Shown one piece after another: positions 9,067 through 19,601 of a stretch of 64,000 nucleotides of DNA (the first letter of the stretch is position 1; every line of letters starts with the position of its first letter). A program made the translations under genes and the position numbers. The notes under the pieces are model-generated. The model had not been told where the DNA came from and did not search any database. It saw only the letters and a program-made list of their open reading frames with translations. The stretch is taken from NCBI RefSeq assembly GCF_000016425.1, contig NC_009380.1, positions 3,600,144-3,664,143 on the forward strand, given 5' to 3'. This DNA is from Salinispora tropica CNB-440. GTDB lineage: Bacteria > Actinomycetota > Actinomycetes > Mycobacteriales > Micromonosporaceae.

Positions 9067-11766
9067 TCAGTGGTCGGCGCTGTTCCAGTCCCGCCCGTCG
9101 CCGACCGACACCTCCAGCGGCACGGACAGCGGGAACGCCCCGCCCATCTCCCGCCGGACCAACGCCTCCAGCGCCTCCCGCTCCCCGGGGGCCACCTCGA
9201 AGACCAGTTCGTCGTGCACCTGGAGCAGCATCCGGGAACGCAGCCCGGCCTCGCGCACCGCTGCGTCGACGTTCATCATCGCCACCTTGATGATGTCGGC
9301 GGCAGAGCCCTGGATCGGGGCGTTGAGCGCCATCCGCTCGGCCATCTCCCGCCGCTGCCGGTTGTCGCTGACCAGGTCGGGCAGGTAGCGGCGACGGCCG
9401 AGGACGCTCTCGGTGTAGCCGTCGCGGCGAGCCCGGGCCACCACCTCCTGCAGATAGTCGCGCACCCCACCGAAACCGGCGAAGTAGGTCTCCATCAGCC
9501 CGCGCGCCTCCTCGGCGGTGACGCCGAGCTGCTGGGAGAGGCCGAACGCGCTCAGCCCGTACGCCAGGCCGTAGTTCATCGCCTTGATCTTGCGCCGCTG
9601 GTCGGCGGTGACCGCCTCCACCGGCACCTGGAAGACCGACGAGGCGGTGGCGGCGTGGAAGTCGAGGCCCGAGTTGAAGGCGTCGATCAGAGCCTCATCC
9701 GCGGACAGGTGTGCCATGATCCGCATCTCGATCTGGCTGTAGTCGGCGGTGAGCAGGCATTCGTACCCCGTGCCGACCACGAACGCCCGGCGGATCCGCC
9801 GCCCCTCCTCGGTGCGGATCGGAATGTTCTGCAGGTTCGGCTCGGTGGAGGAGAGCCGGCCGGTCGCCGCCACGGTCTGGTTGAAGGTGGTATGAATTCG
9901 ACCGTCGTCGGAGACCGACTTGAGTAGCCCGTCGACCGTGGTCTTCAGCTTCGCCACGTCTCGGTGGCGCAGCAGGTGCCCGAGCACCGGGTGCGGGTTC
10001 TGCCCGTACAGCCACTGCAGGGCGTCCGCATCGGTGGTGTAACCGGTCTTGATCCGCTTGGTCTTGGGCAGGCCCAGCTCGCCGAAGAGGATCTCCTGCA
10101 ACTGCTTCGGGGAGCCCAGGTTGAACTCACGCCCGACCGCCTCGTACGCACCCTGCGCGGCGGCCTTCACCTCGGCGGCGAAGTGCGCCTCCAACTCGGA
10201 CAAGTACTGCGTGTCAGCGGCGATGCCGGTGCGCTCCATACCCGCGAGAACCCGCATCAGCGGCAGCTCCACCTCAGCCATCAGCCGGGCCGACTGCTCA
10301 CCATCGCGAGACAACTCCGCGTCGATCGCATCGGCGAGGTCGAGGGTAGCCCGAGCCCGCAGCATCAGGTTCTGCTCGGCCTCACCGTCATTGCCCAGGC
10401 CATCGAGGGTGAGCTGGCCAGTTTCCGGCAGGTCCACCCGCAGCTCCCGGTGCAGGTACCGCAGGGCCAGGTCGGTCAGGTCGTAGGAGCGCTGATCGGG
10501 CCGGGCCAGGTAGGCGGCGATCTGCGTGTCCCTGGCGATGCCCTGGATCGCGCACCCGCGCGCGGCGAACGCGAGCACCGCCGGTTTGCTGTCGTGCAGC
10601 ACCTTCGGTCGGCTCACATCGGCCAGCCACCCCGCCAGGGCATCCTCGTCGGCGGCGTCGAGTCGGCCGGGGTCGAACCACGCCCCGGCCCCGGCGGCGG
10701 TTGCCAGCGCCATGCCGGTCACATCGGCGAGGTGCCGCCGGTTGGGCCCGGTGTCGAGCGTGACGGCGAGGCCGACCGGCGTGCCTGGTGTCGCGTGCGC
10801 GCCCAGCCATGCGGCGAGTGCCCCCGGCTCGACGAGGAGCTCACCGGCCAGGTCGAAACCCGCCTCGGCCTCCGGCTCAACAGCGTCCAGGTACTGGTAG
10901 AGCCGATCCCGAAGGATACGGAACTCCAGCGTGTCGAAAACCTGGTGCACCGCCTCCCGGTCCCAGCCGGCCCAGCGCGTCTCCTCCGGTGACAGGGGCA
11001 GATCCAGGTCGGCGACCAGGCAGTTGAGCTCGTGATTACGAATCACGTCGGCGAGTCGCTCCCGAAGACTCGCCCCGGCCTTGCCCTTGATCTCGTCGGC
11101 CCGGGCAACGACACCCTCGACCCCACCGTAGGCGGTGATCCATTTGGCGGCGGTCTTCGGGCCGACGCCCGGAACGCCGGGCAGATTGTCGCTGGTCTCG
11201 CCAACCAACGCGGCGAGGTCCCGATAGTGCTGCGGAGGTACCCCGTACTTCGCCGTCACCGCAGCCGGGTCCATCCGGGCCAGGTCCGAAACGCCCTTTC
11301 GGGGGTAGAGAACAGTGACATCGTCGTCGACAAGTTGGAAGGCGTCCCGGTCACCGGTGGTGATCAGGACCGCCATGTCCTGATCACGGGCCTGACGGGT
11401 GAGCGTGGCGATCACGTCGTCCGCCTCGTAGCCCGCCATCTCCACCGCCGGGATGCGCAACGCCGCCAGGATCTCCTTGACCAGGCTGACCTGACCCTTG
11501 AAATCTGTCGGGGTCTCGCTGCGGCCGGCTTTGTACGCCGCGTACTTCTCGGTGCGGAAGGAGACTCGGGAGACGTCGAAGGCCACGGCGATGTGCGTTG
11601 GCTGCTCGTCCCGGAGAACGTTGATCAACATGGAGGTGAAGCCGTAGACCGCGTTGGTCGGTTGCCCCGTCGTGGTGGAGAAGTTCTCGACCGGCAGGGC
11701 GAAGAATGCCCGGTAAGCCAGGGAGTGTCCGTCAACGAGGAGTAGGCGCGGCTTCGTGGCTGTCAC
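9067..11766 (-). CDS. polA: DNA polymerase I
   Basis: PolA fills gaps and removes RNA primers during replication and repair. The 899-residue protein has an N-terminal 5' nuclease domain (about 1-300, with VDGHSLAYRAFFAL and DRDAFQL), a middle domain and a C-terminal family A polymerase. Polymerase motifs are intact: A (DYSQIEMRIMAHLS), B (RRKIKAMNYGLAYG) and C (QVHDELVFE). The middle 3'-5' exonuclease-like domain lacks the DxE metal ligands, so proofreading is probably absent, as is usual in actinobacteria. ATG 11766 gives the expected MTATKPRLLLVDGH start. Single-gene unit upstream of the liv operon in map order. Confidence 0.98.
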   Translation of the reverse strand: MTATKPRLLLVDGHSLAYRAFFALPVENFSTTTGQPTNAVYGFTSMLINVLRDEQPTHIAVAFDVSRVSFRTEKYAAYKAGRSETPTDFKGQVSLVKEILAALRIPAVEMAGYEADDVIATLTRQARDQDMAVLITTGDRDAFQLVDDDVTVLYPRKGVSDLARMDPAAVTAKYGVPPQHYRDLAALVGETSDNLPGVPGVGPKTAAKWITAYGGVEGVVARADEIKGKAGASLRERLADVIRNHELNCLVADLDLPLSPEETRWAGWDREAVHQVFDTLEFRILRDRLYQYLDAVEPEAEAGFDLAGELLVEPGALAAWLGAHATPGTPVGLAVTLDTGPNRRHLADVTGMALATAAGAGAWFDPGRLDAADEDALAGWLADVSRPKVLHDSKPAVLAFAARGCAIQGIARDTQIAAYLARPDQRSYDLTDLALRYLHRELRVDLPETGQLTLDGLGNDGEAEQNLMLRARATLDLADAIDAELSRDGEQSARLMAEVELPLMRVLAGMERTGIAADTQYLSELEAHFAAEVKAAAQGAYEAVGREFNLGSPKQLQEILFGELGLPKTKRIKTGYTTDADALQWLYGQNPHPVLGHLLRHRDVAKLKTTVDGLLKSVSDDGRIHTTFNQTVAATGRLSSTEPNLQNIPIRTEEGRRIRRAFVVGTGYECLLTADYSQIEMRIMAHLSADEALIDAFNSGLDFHAATASSVFQVPVEAVTADQRRKIKAMNYGLAYGLSAFGLSQQLGVTAEEARGLMETYFAGFGGVRDYLQEVVARARRDGYTESVLGRRRYLPDLVSDNRQRREMAERMALNAPIQGSAADIIKVAMMNVDAAVREAGLRSRMLLQVHDELVFEVAPGEREALEALVRREMGGAFPLSVPLEVSVGDGRDWNSADH

Positions 11767-11858
11767 GGTGGCGACTCTAGTCCGTACCGCCGACAGAGCT
11801 GGGCGGCGGCACCGGCAAGCCCAGCTCGAAAGTGCCCCGACCCGCTGCGACGAGACCG

Positions 11859-11893
11859 GCGGCCGGTCGTCCCGGGGTGGGACGACCGGCCGC
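11859..11893 (-). terminator. Terminator hairpin at the end of the liv operon
   Basis: Arms 11859-11873 and 11879-11893 are perfect 15-base complements with loop GGGGT. The hairpin sits just downstream of the livF stop codon on the minus strand and ahead of polA. Confidence 0.75.
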
Positions 11894-11910
11894 GTGGGCA
11901 GCGACGCCGA

Positions 11911-12621
11911 TCAGGCCACGCCCAGGTACGCCTCCTTGACCGACGGGTCGTGCAGCAGATCCTGGCCGGACCCCTCCTTGACGATTCGGCCGGTCTCCAA
12001 CACGTACCCCCGGTGCGCACGGGAGAGTGCCTGCTGGGCGTTCTGCTCCACCAGGAGGATCGTGGTGCCCTGCTGGTTGATCTCCAGAATGATGTCGAAG
12101 ATCTGCTGAATGATCATCGGAGCGAGCCCCATCGACGGCTCATCCAGCAGCAGCAGCTTCGGCCGGGCCATCAACGCCCGCCCGACCGCGAGCATCTGCT
12201 GCTCGCCGCCGGAGAGCGTTCCCCCCAGCTGACGACGCCGCTCCGCCAACCGCGGAAACAGCTCGAAGACCCGCTCCAGGTCGGCGGCGATCCCGGCGCT
12301 GTCCCGACGGGTGTACGCCCCCATGTCGAGGTTGTCCAAGACGGTCATGCCCGGGAAGATCCCACGCCCCTCGGGCGCCTGACAGATGCCCCGCCGGACT
12401 CGCAGGTCGGCCCGGAGATTGGTGATGTCCTCACCGTTGAACCGGATCGCCCCCTCGCCCACCGGCCGAAGTCCGGAAATCGCCCGCATGGTGGTGGTCT
12501 TGCCCGCACCGTTCGCGCCGATGAGGGCGACCACCTCACCCTCGTTCACGTACAGGCTGATCCCGTGCAGCGCCTCGATCCGGCCGTACCGGAGGGTCAG
12601 ATCGTTAATCTCAAGCAGCAT
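11911..12621 (-). CDS. livF: Branched-chain amino-acid ABC transporter, ATPase LivF
   Basis: One of the two nucleotide-binding subunits that power uptake of leucine, isoleucine and valine (or related amides). The 236-residue protein shows Walker A GANGAGKT, the signature LSGGEQQ, Walker B LLLLDEPSMGLAP and the H-loop region. LivF is distinguished from LivG by its length and by the tail ending EAYLGVA. ATG 12621 has GGGGGAG seven bases upstream and overlaps livG by 11 bases. It is the last gene of livK-H-M-G-F. Confidence 0.95.
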   Translation of the reverse strand: MLLEINDLTLRYGRIEALHGISLYVNEGEVVALIGANGAGKTTTMRAISGLRPVGEGAIRFNGEDITNLRADLRVRRGICQAPEGRGIFPGMTVLDNLDMGAYTRRDSAGIAADLERVFELFPRLAERRRQLGGTLSGGEQQMLAVGRALMARPKLLLLDEPSMGLAPMIIQQIFDIILEINQQGTTILLVEQNAQQALSRAHRGYVLETGRIVKEGSGQDLLHDPSVKEAYLGVA

Positions 12622-13523
12622 CTGCGGGCTCCCCCAGGTACGCCGCGATCACCTTCGGGTCGTCCCGCACGTCCGCGGGAGCCCCCTCAGCGATCTTCTT
12701 ACCGAACTCCAGCACCACGATCCGGTCGGTGACCCCCATGACGAGGCGCATGTCGTGCTCGATGAGCAGCACCGTGAAACCGCGATCCCGAATCTTGCGG
12801 ATCAGGTTGAGAAGCTCCTCCTTCTCCGCCGGATTGAAGCCGGCGGCCGGCTCGTCCAGGCAGAGCAGCTTCGGCTCGGTCGCCAACGCCCGGGCGATCT
12901 CCAACCGACGTTGGTAGCCGTACGGCAGATTGCGCGCCAGATCGTTGGCGCGGTCGTCAATGCCGACGAACCGCAGCAGTTCGGATGCCTTACGCGCGCC
13001 GGCACGCTCCTCGAGCGTGTGCCGGGAGATGCCGAACACCTGGGCCGAGGTGCGGCGGATCCGCTGCCAAAGCCGCTCCGGCCAGTAGGTCGAATCGACT
13101 GTGGGCAGCTCCTCCGGCTTCGGCTTGACCCGGTACAGCCGGAACAGTGCACCGATCACGCTGGTGCGGTGCTGGGAGTCAGCACCAACCAGCACGTTCT
13201 CCAGCGCGGTCATCTCCGGGAAGAGCCGGATGTTCTGGAAGGTCCGGGCGATTCCCAGCTGGTTGATCCGGTGCGGCTTCCGTCCGCTGACCTGCTGCCC
13301 ATCGAACCGCACCTCACCGGAGGTTGGCCGGTAAACCCCGGTCATCGCGTTGAAGCAGGTGGTCTTACCTGCCCCGTTCGGACCAATGAGCCCGAGGATC
13401 TCACCCTTGTACAGGTTGAAACTCAGGTCGTCCAGCGCCACCACGCCGCCGAAGCGGAGCGTGACCCCGTCCACTTCGAGCAGCACCTCGGGCTTCGCCG
13501 CGTCCTCGGGCGACGTCATCTGC

Positions 13524-13534
<11 letters not shown>
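12611..13534 (-). CDS. livG: Branched-chain amino-acid ABC transporter, ATPase LivG
   Basis: The second ATPase subunit of the Liv transporter. Walker A GPNGAGKT, the QNIRLFPEMTALENV Q-loop region, the expanded insert of the LivG type (about residues 110-175), a non-standard signature region NLPYGYQRRLEIARAL, and LLCLDEPAAGFNP are visible in 307 residues. The YGYQRR form in place of LSGGQ is normal for LivG. ATG 13534 follows an AAGGAGG site and overlaps the end of livM by 11 bases, implying translational coupling. Confidence 0.95.
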
Positions 13535-14692
<1,158 letters not shown>

Positions 14693-14696
<4 letters not shown>

Positions 14697-15667
14697 GCCC
14701 TCGCCTTTCCGAGAGACTCACCGAGCAGGCCGGTCGGGCGGAAGATCAGCACCACCACGAGCACCACGAAGGCGGCAACATCCTCCCAGGTGGATCGGGT
14801 CAACGTCGCCGCGTACACCTCGATGACCCCGAGTAGCAGGCCACCGAGCAGCGCGCCACGGAGGTTGCCGATACCACCGAGCACCGCCGCGGTGAACGCC
14901 TTCAGCCCGACCACGAAGCCGATGTCGAACTTGGTGATCCCGTACCGCATGTTCCACAACAGGGCCGCGGCGCCCGCCATCAATCCACCCAGGACGAAGA
15001 CCAGCATGATCACTCGGTCCTGGTGCACCCCCATCAGCGCGGCGGTGTCCGGGCTCTGTGCCACGGCCCGCACCCCGCGTCCGTACCGCGTCCGGTTGAT
15101 GAACTGGTCCAACCCGTAGAGCATCAGGAGGGCGGAGAGCACCATGATGATCTGTACGTTGGTGATGTCGGCACCCGCCACCGAGAGCACTGTCTCCTGC
15201 TTCAGCAGCGGCGGAATCCCGATCACGAGTCGGTTCTCGGTGAATCCACGCCCCGAGAAGAACCCTGCCATCCACAGCGCGAAGATCTCCACCAGGACGA
15301 GCGAGAGCCCGATGGCGGTGATCAGGAAGATCAGCGGCGGCGCGTTCATCCGGCGTAGTCGCCGGTAGGCGACCCGTTCGACGGTGAGTGCGGTGGCACC
15401 CGAGGCCAGCGCACCGACCACCAGACCGATGAGCAGGTAGACGATCGCCATCCCGATCGGCGGGTTGTCGGCCACCCCGAGCAGCGACCAGGTGCCGAGG
15501 ATCGCGAAGGTACCCACCATGAAGATCTCAGAGTGCGCGAAGTTGATCAGACGGAGCACACCATAGACGAGCGTGTACCCCAGGGCGACGAGGGCATAGA
15601 TCGCCCCCTTGGACAAGCCGTCAACAGTGTGCTGAGCGAGGTCGCCGAATAAGGCATCGAAGTTCAC
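14693..15667 (-). CDS. livH: Branched-chain amino-acid ABC transporter, permease LivH
   Basis: The other membrane subunit of the Liv transporter, 324 residues with eight or so hydrophobic helices. Diagnostic segments are the N-terminal GAIYALVALGYTLVYGVLRLINFAHS region and AVLGGIGNLRGALLGG near residue 270. The GTG start at 15667 has AAAGGGGAG seven bases upstream, better than any start further left. It follows livK across a strong hairpin, so it is probably expressed at a lower level than the binding protein. Confidence 0.95.
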
Positions 15668-15685
15668 GGGTTTCTCCCCTTTGGC

Positions 15686-15725
15686 ACCGTTGCGCGGCCG
15701 GGGAAAGCCCCGGCCGCGCAACGGT
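15686..15725 (-). terminator. Perfect 18-bp hairpin between livK and livH (attenuator or mRNA-stabilising stem)
   Basis: Arms 15686-15703 and 15708-15725 are exact complements with an AAAG loop. It lies ten bases after the livK stop and 18 bases before the livH start. Stems in this position commonly stop part of the transcription or protect the 3' end of the binding-protein mRNA, giving excess binding protein over permease. Confidence 0.75.
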
Positions 15726-15734
15726 CATCCTGGC

Positions 15735-16883
15735 TCAGCTGAGCTTGATCTCCTGCTGGGCCGTGATCTCACCGCCCTTGATCTCGTAGGCCCAGATCAC
15801 CACCCGGGACTCGTCCACGTCACCGCTGTCGGCGAACTTGAGGGACTTCGAGACCCCCTCCTTGTCGTAGGAGTCGACCCACGCCAGCAGATCCTCACGC
15901 GTGGTGTTGCCCTCGGCCAGACCCTCGATCAACACGTTCGCGGCGTCGTAGCCCTCGGCACCGTAGGAACCCGGAGGCCCGCCGTACTCCGCTTCGAAGT
16001 CGGCGCTGAAGGTGCCACCGGCCTTGTCCGGCGGCAGGCACGGGCAGGTCACGATCACACCCTCGGCGCTGGCCCCGGCGCCCTCCGGGAAGGACGGGTC
16101 GTAGAGACCGTCGAAGCCGAGGAAGGTCGTCGTGATGCCGGCCTCCCGCAGCTGCTTCACCAGCGGAGCCGCCTCGTTCGTGTAGCCGCCGTACGCGATC
16201 GCGTCCGGCGCGGCAGCCTTGATCTTCGAGATGGTGGCGGCGAAGTTGACCTGCTTCTCCTGCACCTGGTCGGTGCCGCCCGCCAACGCACCGAGGGCCT
16301 TGGTCAGCTCGTCGGCGATGCCGGCGCCGTAGGTGGTGCCGTCATTGATCACGAAGACCTTCTTGGCCTGCACCACGTCCCGGAAGTAGACGGCGGCGGC
16401 GGCGCCCTGGATGGCGTCGTTACCGACCACCCGGTGGAACACCTTGTTACCGCCCGCGGTCAGCTCGATCGCCGTCGCCGAGGGGCTGACCATCACCATT
16501 CCGGCCGCCTCGTAGACCGCCATCGTCGCCTTGCTCTCACCGGAGAACGCGCCACCGATGACGCCCAGGAAGGACTCGTCGCCGGTGACCTGGTTCGCGA
16601 CCGGCGTGGCCTGGGTCGGGTCGCCCTGGGTGTCGAACTCCTGCAGGGTCACCTCGCAGTCCGGGTTCGCCTCGTTGTGCTGCTTCACCGCAAGCAGTGC
16701 GCCGTCGCGCGACGGAATCACCAGACCCGAGTTCGGGCCGCTGAAGGCACCGAAGATGGCGATCTTGCCACCGCAGTCACTGCTGCCGGCGGTGTCGTCC
16801 TCCTCCGCCTGACAGCCCGCCGCGGCAATGAGGGCTGCCGACAACCCAATGGCGCCGAGCGCCCGTACGTACTTACGCCTCAC
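15735..16883 (-). CDS. livK: Branched-chain amino-acid ABC transporter, substrate-binding lipoprotein LivK
   Basis: The extracytoplasmic receptor of the Liv transporter. A lipoprotein signal peptide is clear: MRRKY, a hydrophobic stretch, and lipobox AAGC with the modified cysteine at residue 24. The mature part (about 358 residues) is a periplasmic-binding-protein type 1 fold: AIFGAFSGPNSGLVIPS near the start, a central VIGGAFSGESKATM region, and VFVINDGTTYGAG. It is probably tethered to the outer face of the membrane. GGAGGAGG lies upstream of ATG 16883. First gene of the liv operon. Ligand specificity is not certain from sequence. Confidence 0.95.
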   Translation of the reverse strand: MRRKYVRALGAIGLSAALIAAAGCQAEEDDTAGSSDCGGKIAIFGAFSGPNSGLVIPSRDGALLAVKQHNEANPDCEVTLQEFDTQGDPTQATPVANQVTGDESFLGVIGGAFSGESKATMAVYEAAGMVMVSPSATAIELTAGGNKVFHRVVGNDAIQGAAAAVYFRDVVQAKKVFVINDGTTYGAGIADELTKALGALAGGTDQVQEKQVNFAATISKIKAAAPDAIAYGGYTNEAAPLVKQLREAGITTTFLGFDGLYDPSFPEGAGASAEGVIVTCPCLPPDKAGGTFSADFEAEYGGPPGSYGAEGYDAANVLIEGLAEGNTTREDLLAWVDSYDKEGVSKSLKFADSGDVDESRVVIWAYEIKGGEITAQQEIKLS

Positions 16884-17526
16884 GGCTATAGACCTCCTCC
16901 AGTTGCAGGAGTTCCGGGCGCACCCGAGGCAGGCGACCGCACCAGTACGGCAGCCTCCTCACCTCGATGTGAGCCCGCACACCTGCTACGGCTCGTGATG
17001 GCGGATCGTACTGGGTCGATAAACGCTCCCGGAAGCCCTCGAAGCCACGCTTGTCAAACCGTTACGAATACAAGCGCCAATACGGCCCGAACCTGAAACG
17101 TCCTTCACTGCTGACCCAAGGTTCCGAGCGCACCGGCTGTGACCAGCCCTTTCAGCCGCCGCCAGCAACACCGGCATCAATCAAAGCGGCGGGAGTGCGC
17201 AAACAACCGCGGCGCTTGTTTCGCACCCGGGGCGCGCCCCACACGTACGGGCACCATGGCGGAGCCCGCTCTGGCCGCAGCTACCTTCGGGGCAACGAGG
17301 ACACCCCTACGGGTTTTGTCAAGGGGAAATCGGGCTGCGCTGGGGTGAGGAGCCGGGCAGCACAGCGGTGTGTCGGATCTGCTGTGGGATGACGTGAGGT
17401 GCTTCTTCGACCCCTGATCTGGTGGGGTCACTGCCGGATGCGCGTCCCTGATGTCGAGGGCGTTCATCCCGGCCGGGCCACCCCACCGTGGGGCTAGCCA
17501 AGAAGGTAGGCGGGGACTGACCGGAC
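16884..17526. other. Long intergenic region carrying the liv operon leader
   Basis: About 640 bases without a supportable gene; the short frames here lack codon bias. It must hold the liv operon promoter: a TTGACA (minus strand, at about 17050) and a TACGAT near 17007 are present but too far apart to pair. A small GC stem near 17480-17495 may end pdtaR transcription. A long leader before livK could hold a regulatory RNA, but I could not fold one with confidence. Confidence 0.4.
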
Positions 17527-18147
17527 CTACTGGGCCGGACGAGCCACCTCGCCCCCGGCGGTCTCCTGGAGGATCCGCTCGGCAACCTCTTTCATCGTCA
17601 TCCGGTGGTCCATCGCGGTGCGCTGGATCCACTTGAAGGCTTGCGGCTCGGTCATCCCGTACGTGGTCATCAGCGCGCCCTTGGCCCGCTCGACGATCTT
17701 GCGTACCTCCAGCCGGTCGGTGAGGCCAGCGACCTCCGCCTCCAGGGCGGCGACCTCCGAGTAGCGCGACAGCGCAATCTCTACTGCTGGGACCAGGTCG
17801 CTCTTCTGGAAGGGCTTGACCAGGTACGCCATCGCGCCGGCCGCCCGCGCCCGCTCCACCAGGTCCCGCTGGCTGAACGCGGTCAGGATGATGACCGGAG
17901 CGATCCGCTCGCCGGCGATCCGCTCGGCAGCGGCCAGCCCATCCATAATGGGCATCTTGATGTCGAGGATGACCAGGTCCGGCTTCAGCTCCTTGGCGAG
18001 CCGGACGGCGGTCTCACCGTCACCGGCCTCTCCGACGACCGCATAGCCCTCCTCGACGAGCATCTCGGCGAGATCCAGCCGGATGAGCGCCTCATCCTCG
18101 GCGATCAGCACCCGCCTGCGCTCGGCGTCCGTCTGCGTCTCGGCCAC
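17527..18147 (-). CDS. pdtaR: ANTAR-domain response regulator, PdtaR type
   Basis: A two-component regulator that acts on RNA rather than DNA. The 206-residue protein has an N-terminal receiver domain (acidic pocket AEDEALIR, phosphoacceptor aspartate in LVILDIKMP, conserved lysine in LVKPFQ), a short coiled coil, and a C-terminal ANTAR domain (KIVERAKGALMTTYGMTEPQAFKWIQ), which binds paired RNA hairpins to prevent termination. It is very close to mycobacterial PdtaR/Rv1626, whose partner kinase is PdtaS; no kinase is in this window. GTG 18147 has GGGAG six bases upstream and is preferred over a TTG two codons earlier. Its promoter region is divergent from the tRNA-like gene. Confidence 0.93.
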   Translation of the reverse strand: MAETQTDAERRRVLIAEDEALIRLDLAEMLVEEGYAVVGEAGDGETAVRLAKELKPDLVILDIKMPIMDGLAAAERIAGERIAPVIILTAFSQRDLVERARAAGAMAYLVKPFQKSDLVPAVEIALSRYSEVAALEAEVAGLTDRLEVRKIVERAKGALMTTYGMTEPQAFKWIQRTAMDHRMTMKEVAERILQETAGGEVARPAQ

Positions 18148-18246
18148 GAGCAACTCCCACCAGTCCGTACCGGCACCCGACCGGGTGCCGCGCCCCTTAG
18201 CCTAGTGGGTACTCTATGAGCCAGCACCGAGGCCGCCGGCGGCACT

Positions 18247-18320
18247 GTCCCCGTATTCCAACCGGTAGAGAAACGGAGCTCAAACCTCCGACAGTGTGGG
18301 TTCGAATCCCACCGGGGACA
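18247..18320 (+). tRNA. tRNA-like gene with CAA anticodon and class I architecture
   Basis: A cloverleaf can be drawn. Acceptor stem 18247-18253 pairs with 18313-18319 in all seven positions, with discriminator A at 18320. The anticodon stem 18274-18278/18286-18290 is perfect with loop CTCAAAC (anticodon CAA, reads UUG). The T stem 18296-18300/18308-18312 is perfect with loop TTCGAAT. The variable region is only five bases, whereas a real tRNA-Leu has a long variable arm. The D arm is poor: U-A and U-A pairs and at least one mismatch, although the loop keeps GG. CCA is not encoded. It could be a divergent functional tRNA, a specialised decoding or regulatory tRNA, or a decaying copy. Confidence 0.75.
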
Positions 18321-18333
18321 CGATCTGCACGAG

Positions 18334-18380
18334 AACGCTGAGCGCCCCCGACGGCCTGGCCGTCGGGGGCGCTCAGCGTT
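18334..18380 (+). terminator. Perfect 23-bp hairpin downstream of the tRNA-like gene
   Basis: Arms 18334-18356 and 18358-18380 are exact reverse complements around a single T. It begins 14 bases after the tRNA 3' end, the position expected for a terminator that defines the precursor transcript, which argues that the tRNA-like gene is transcribed. Confidence 0.8.
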
Positions 18381-18469
18381 TCTGCGAATGACGTGACGGC
18401 CCGTTGCGTGACGGCGCGACTGGCCACGACCAGTTCCCGTTCCAGGGCTTCGGGTGGCGTCGATGTAGC

Positions 18470-19513
18470 GTGGCGACGGTGAGCCAGGTCAGAGGTCGCG
18501 GGAACAGCGTGCATCAGCCGGGTGGGTCTGCTGCGACACAACTGTTGGCGGCGGCGCAGGCGGGTAGCGGCGACGCCTTCGGCCGTTTGGTGGGGCCGCT
18601 GCGGGACGAGCTTCGGGCGTACTGCTACCGGATGCTGGGGTCGATTCATGACGCGGAGGACGCGGTCCAGGACACCCTGGACCGGGCGTGGCGCAGCCTG
18701 GAGCGGTTCGAGGATCAAGGGTCGATCCGACCGTGGTTGTACAAGATCGCGACAAACCGAGCACTGACGATCATTGAACGCAGCGAGCGGCGACGGGAGC
18801 TGCCCACCGACCTGAGCCCGGAAGGGACACCGCTGGCCGAGGCGACATGGCTGGAGCCGTACCCGGACCACCTGATGAGCTGGACGGCGCGACTGACCCC
18901 GGAAGCCCGCATCGTCGCCCGAGAGAGCGTGGAGCTGGCGTTCGTCGCCGCCTTGCACCATCTGTCGGCGTCGCAGCGAGCGGTGCTGTTGCTGCGCGAC
19001 GTGCTCGGCTACTCCGCCAGGGAGGCCGCCGGCGTGTTGGACACCACAGTCGCCGCCGTCAACAGCGCTCTTCAGCGGGCCCGCAAGGTCGTCATCGAAC
19101 GACGTCCGGAACCCAGCCAGCAGCAGACCCTCAAGACGCTCGGCGACGCGGCACAACGGGAGGTCGCCCAGCGGTACCTGACCGCATGGGAGGCCGGTGA
19201 CGTTGACGCCATCGTGGCGATGCTGACGGAGAACGCACGGTACTCGATGCCGCCGCTGGCGACCTGGTACGTCGGCCGGGCAGAAATCCGCGCCTTCCTG
19301 GTCGGTGCGGTCCTGCGGCATCGCTGGCGGTTCCTGCCGGTGCAGGCGAACGGACAGCTCGCGTTCGGCACGTACCTGTGGAGCCACGAGCGGGGCGCGT
19401 ATGTCCCGGCCGGTCTGGACCTGCTGGCGCTGCGGGGTCGGCAGGTGGTCGAGGTGGTCTCGTTCCTCGATGCCGACTTCCCGACCTTCCGGTTGCCGGA
19501 CCACCTGACGTGA
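18470..19513 (+). CDS. ECF sigma factor with C-terminal SnoaL-like domain
   Basis: A sigma-70 family extracytoplasmic-function factor of about 347 residues. Region 2 ([20 protein letters not shown] ... [10 protein letters not shown]) and region 4 ([24 protein letters not shown]) are intact. Unlike classical ECF factors it carries a C-terminal SnoaL/NTF2-like domain (about residues 220-335, [20 protein letters not shown] onward), as in the TIGR02960 (SigX5) and SigJ/ECF41 groups, where this domain modulates activity without a separate anti-sigma. The start is uncertain; GTG 18470 or GTG 18479 are the best. It is followed in the same direction by a tandem SnoaL protein, probably its target or partner. 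Confidence 0.9.
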   Translation: MATVSQVRGRGNSVHQPGGSAATQLLAAAQAGSGDAFGRLVGPLRDELRAYCYRMLGSIHDAEDAVQDTLDRAWRSLERFEDQGSIRPWLYKIATNRALTIIERSERRRELPTDLSPEGTPLAEATWLEPYPDHLMSWTARLTPEARIVARESVELAFVAALHHLSASQRAVLLLRDVLGYSAREAAGVLDTTVAAVNSALQRARKVVIERRPEPSQQQTLKTLGDAAQREVAQRYLTAWEAGDVDAIVAMLTENARYSMPPLATWYVGRAEIRAFLVGAVLRHRWRFLPVQANGQLAFGTYLWSHERGAYVPAGLDLLALRGRQVVEVVSFLDADFPTFRLPDHLT

Positions 19514-19601
19514 GGTGACCTGCGGACGCGCGATGAGTTTGCCGACCGGTCCGGGTTGTAGTCCTGACGGGAAGTATCGACCTGGAAGGACCAAGCCCAC
19601 C

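Noticed and set aside
15681..17096. A 471-codon plus-strand frame opposite livK
   Set aside because: Antisense shadow of livK with low-complexity Arg/Gly/Val composition and no motif.
18247..18320. Treating the tRNA as an ordinary tRNA-Leu(CAA)
   Set aside because: The five-base variable loop contradicts class II Leu architecture, so the identity is left open.
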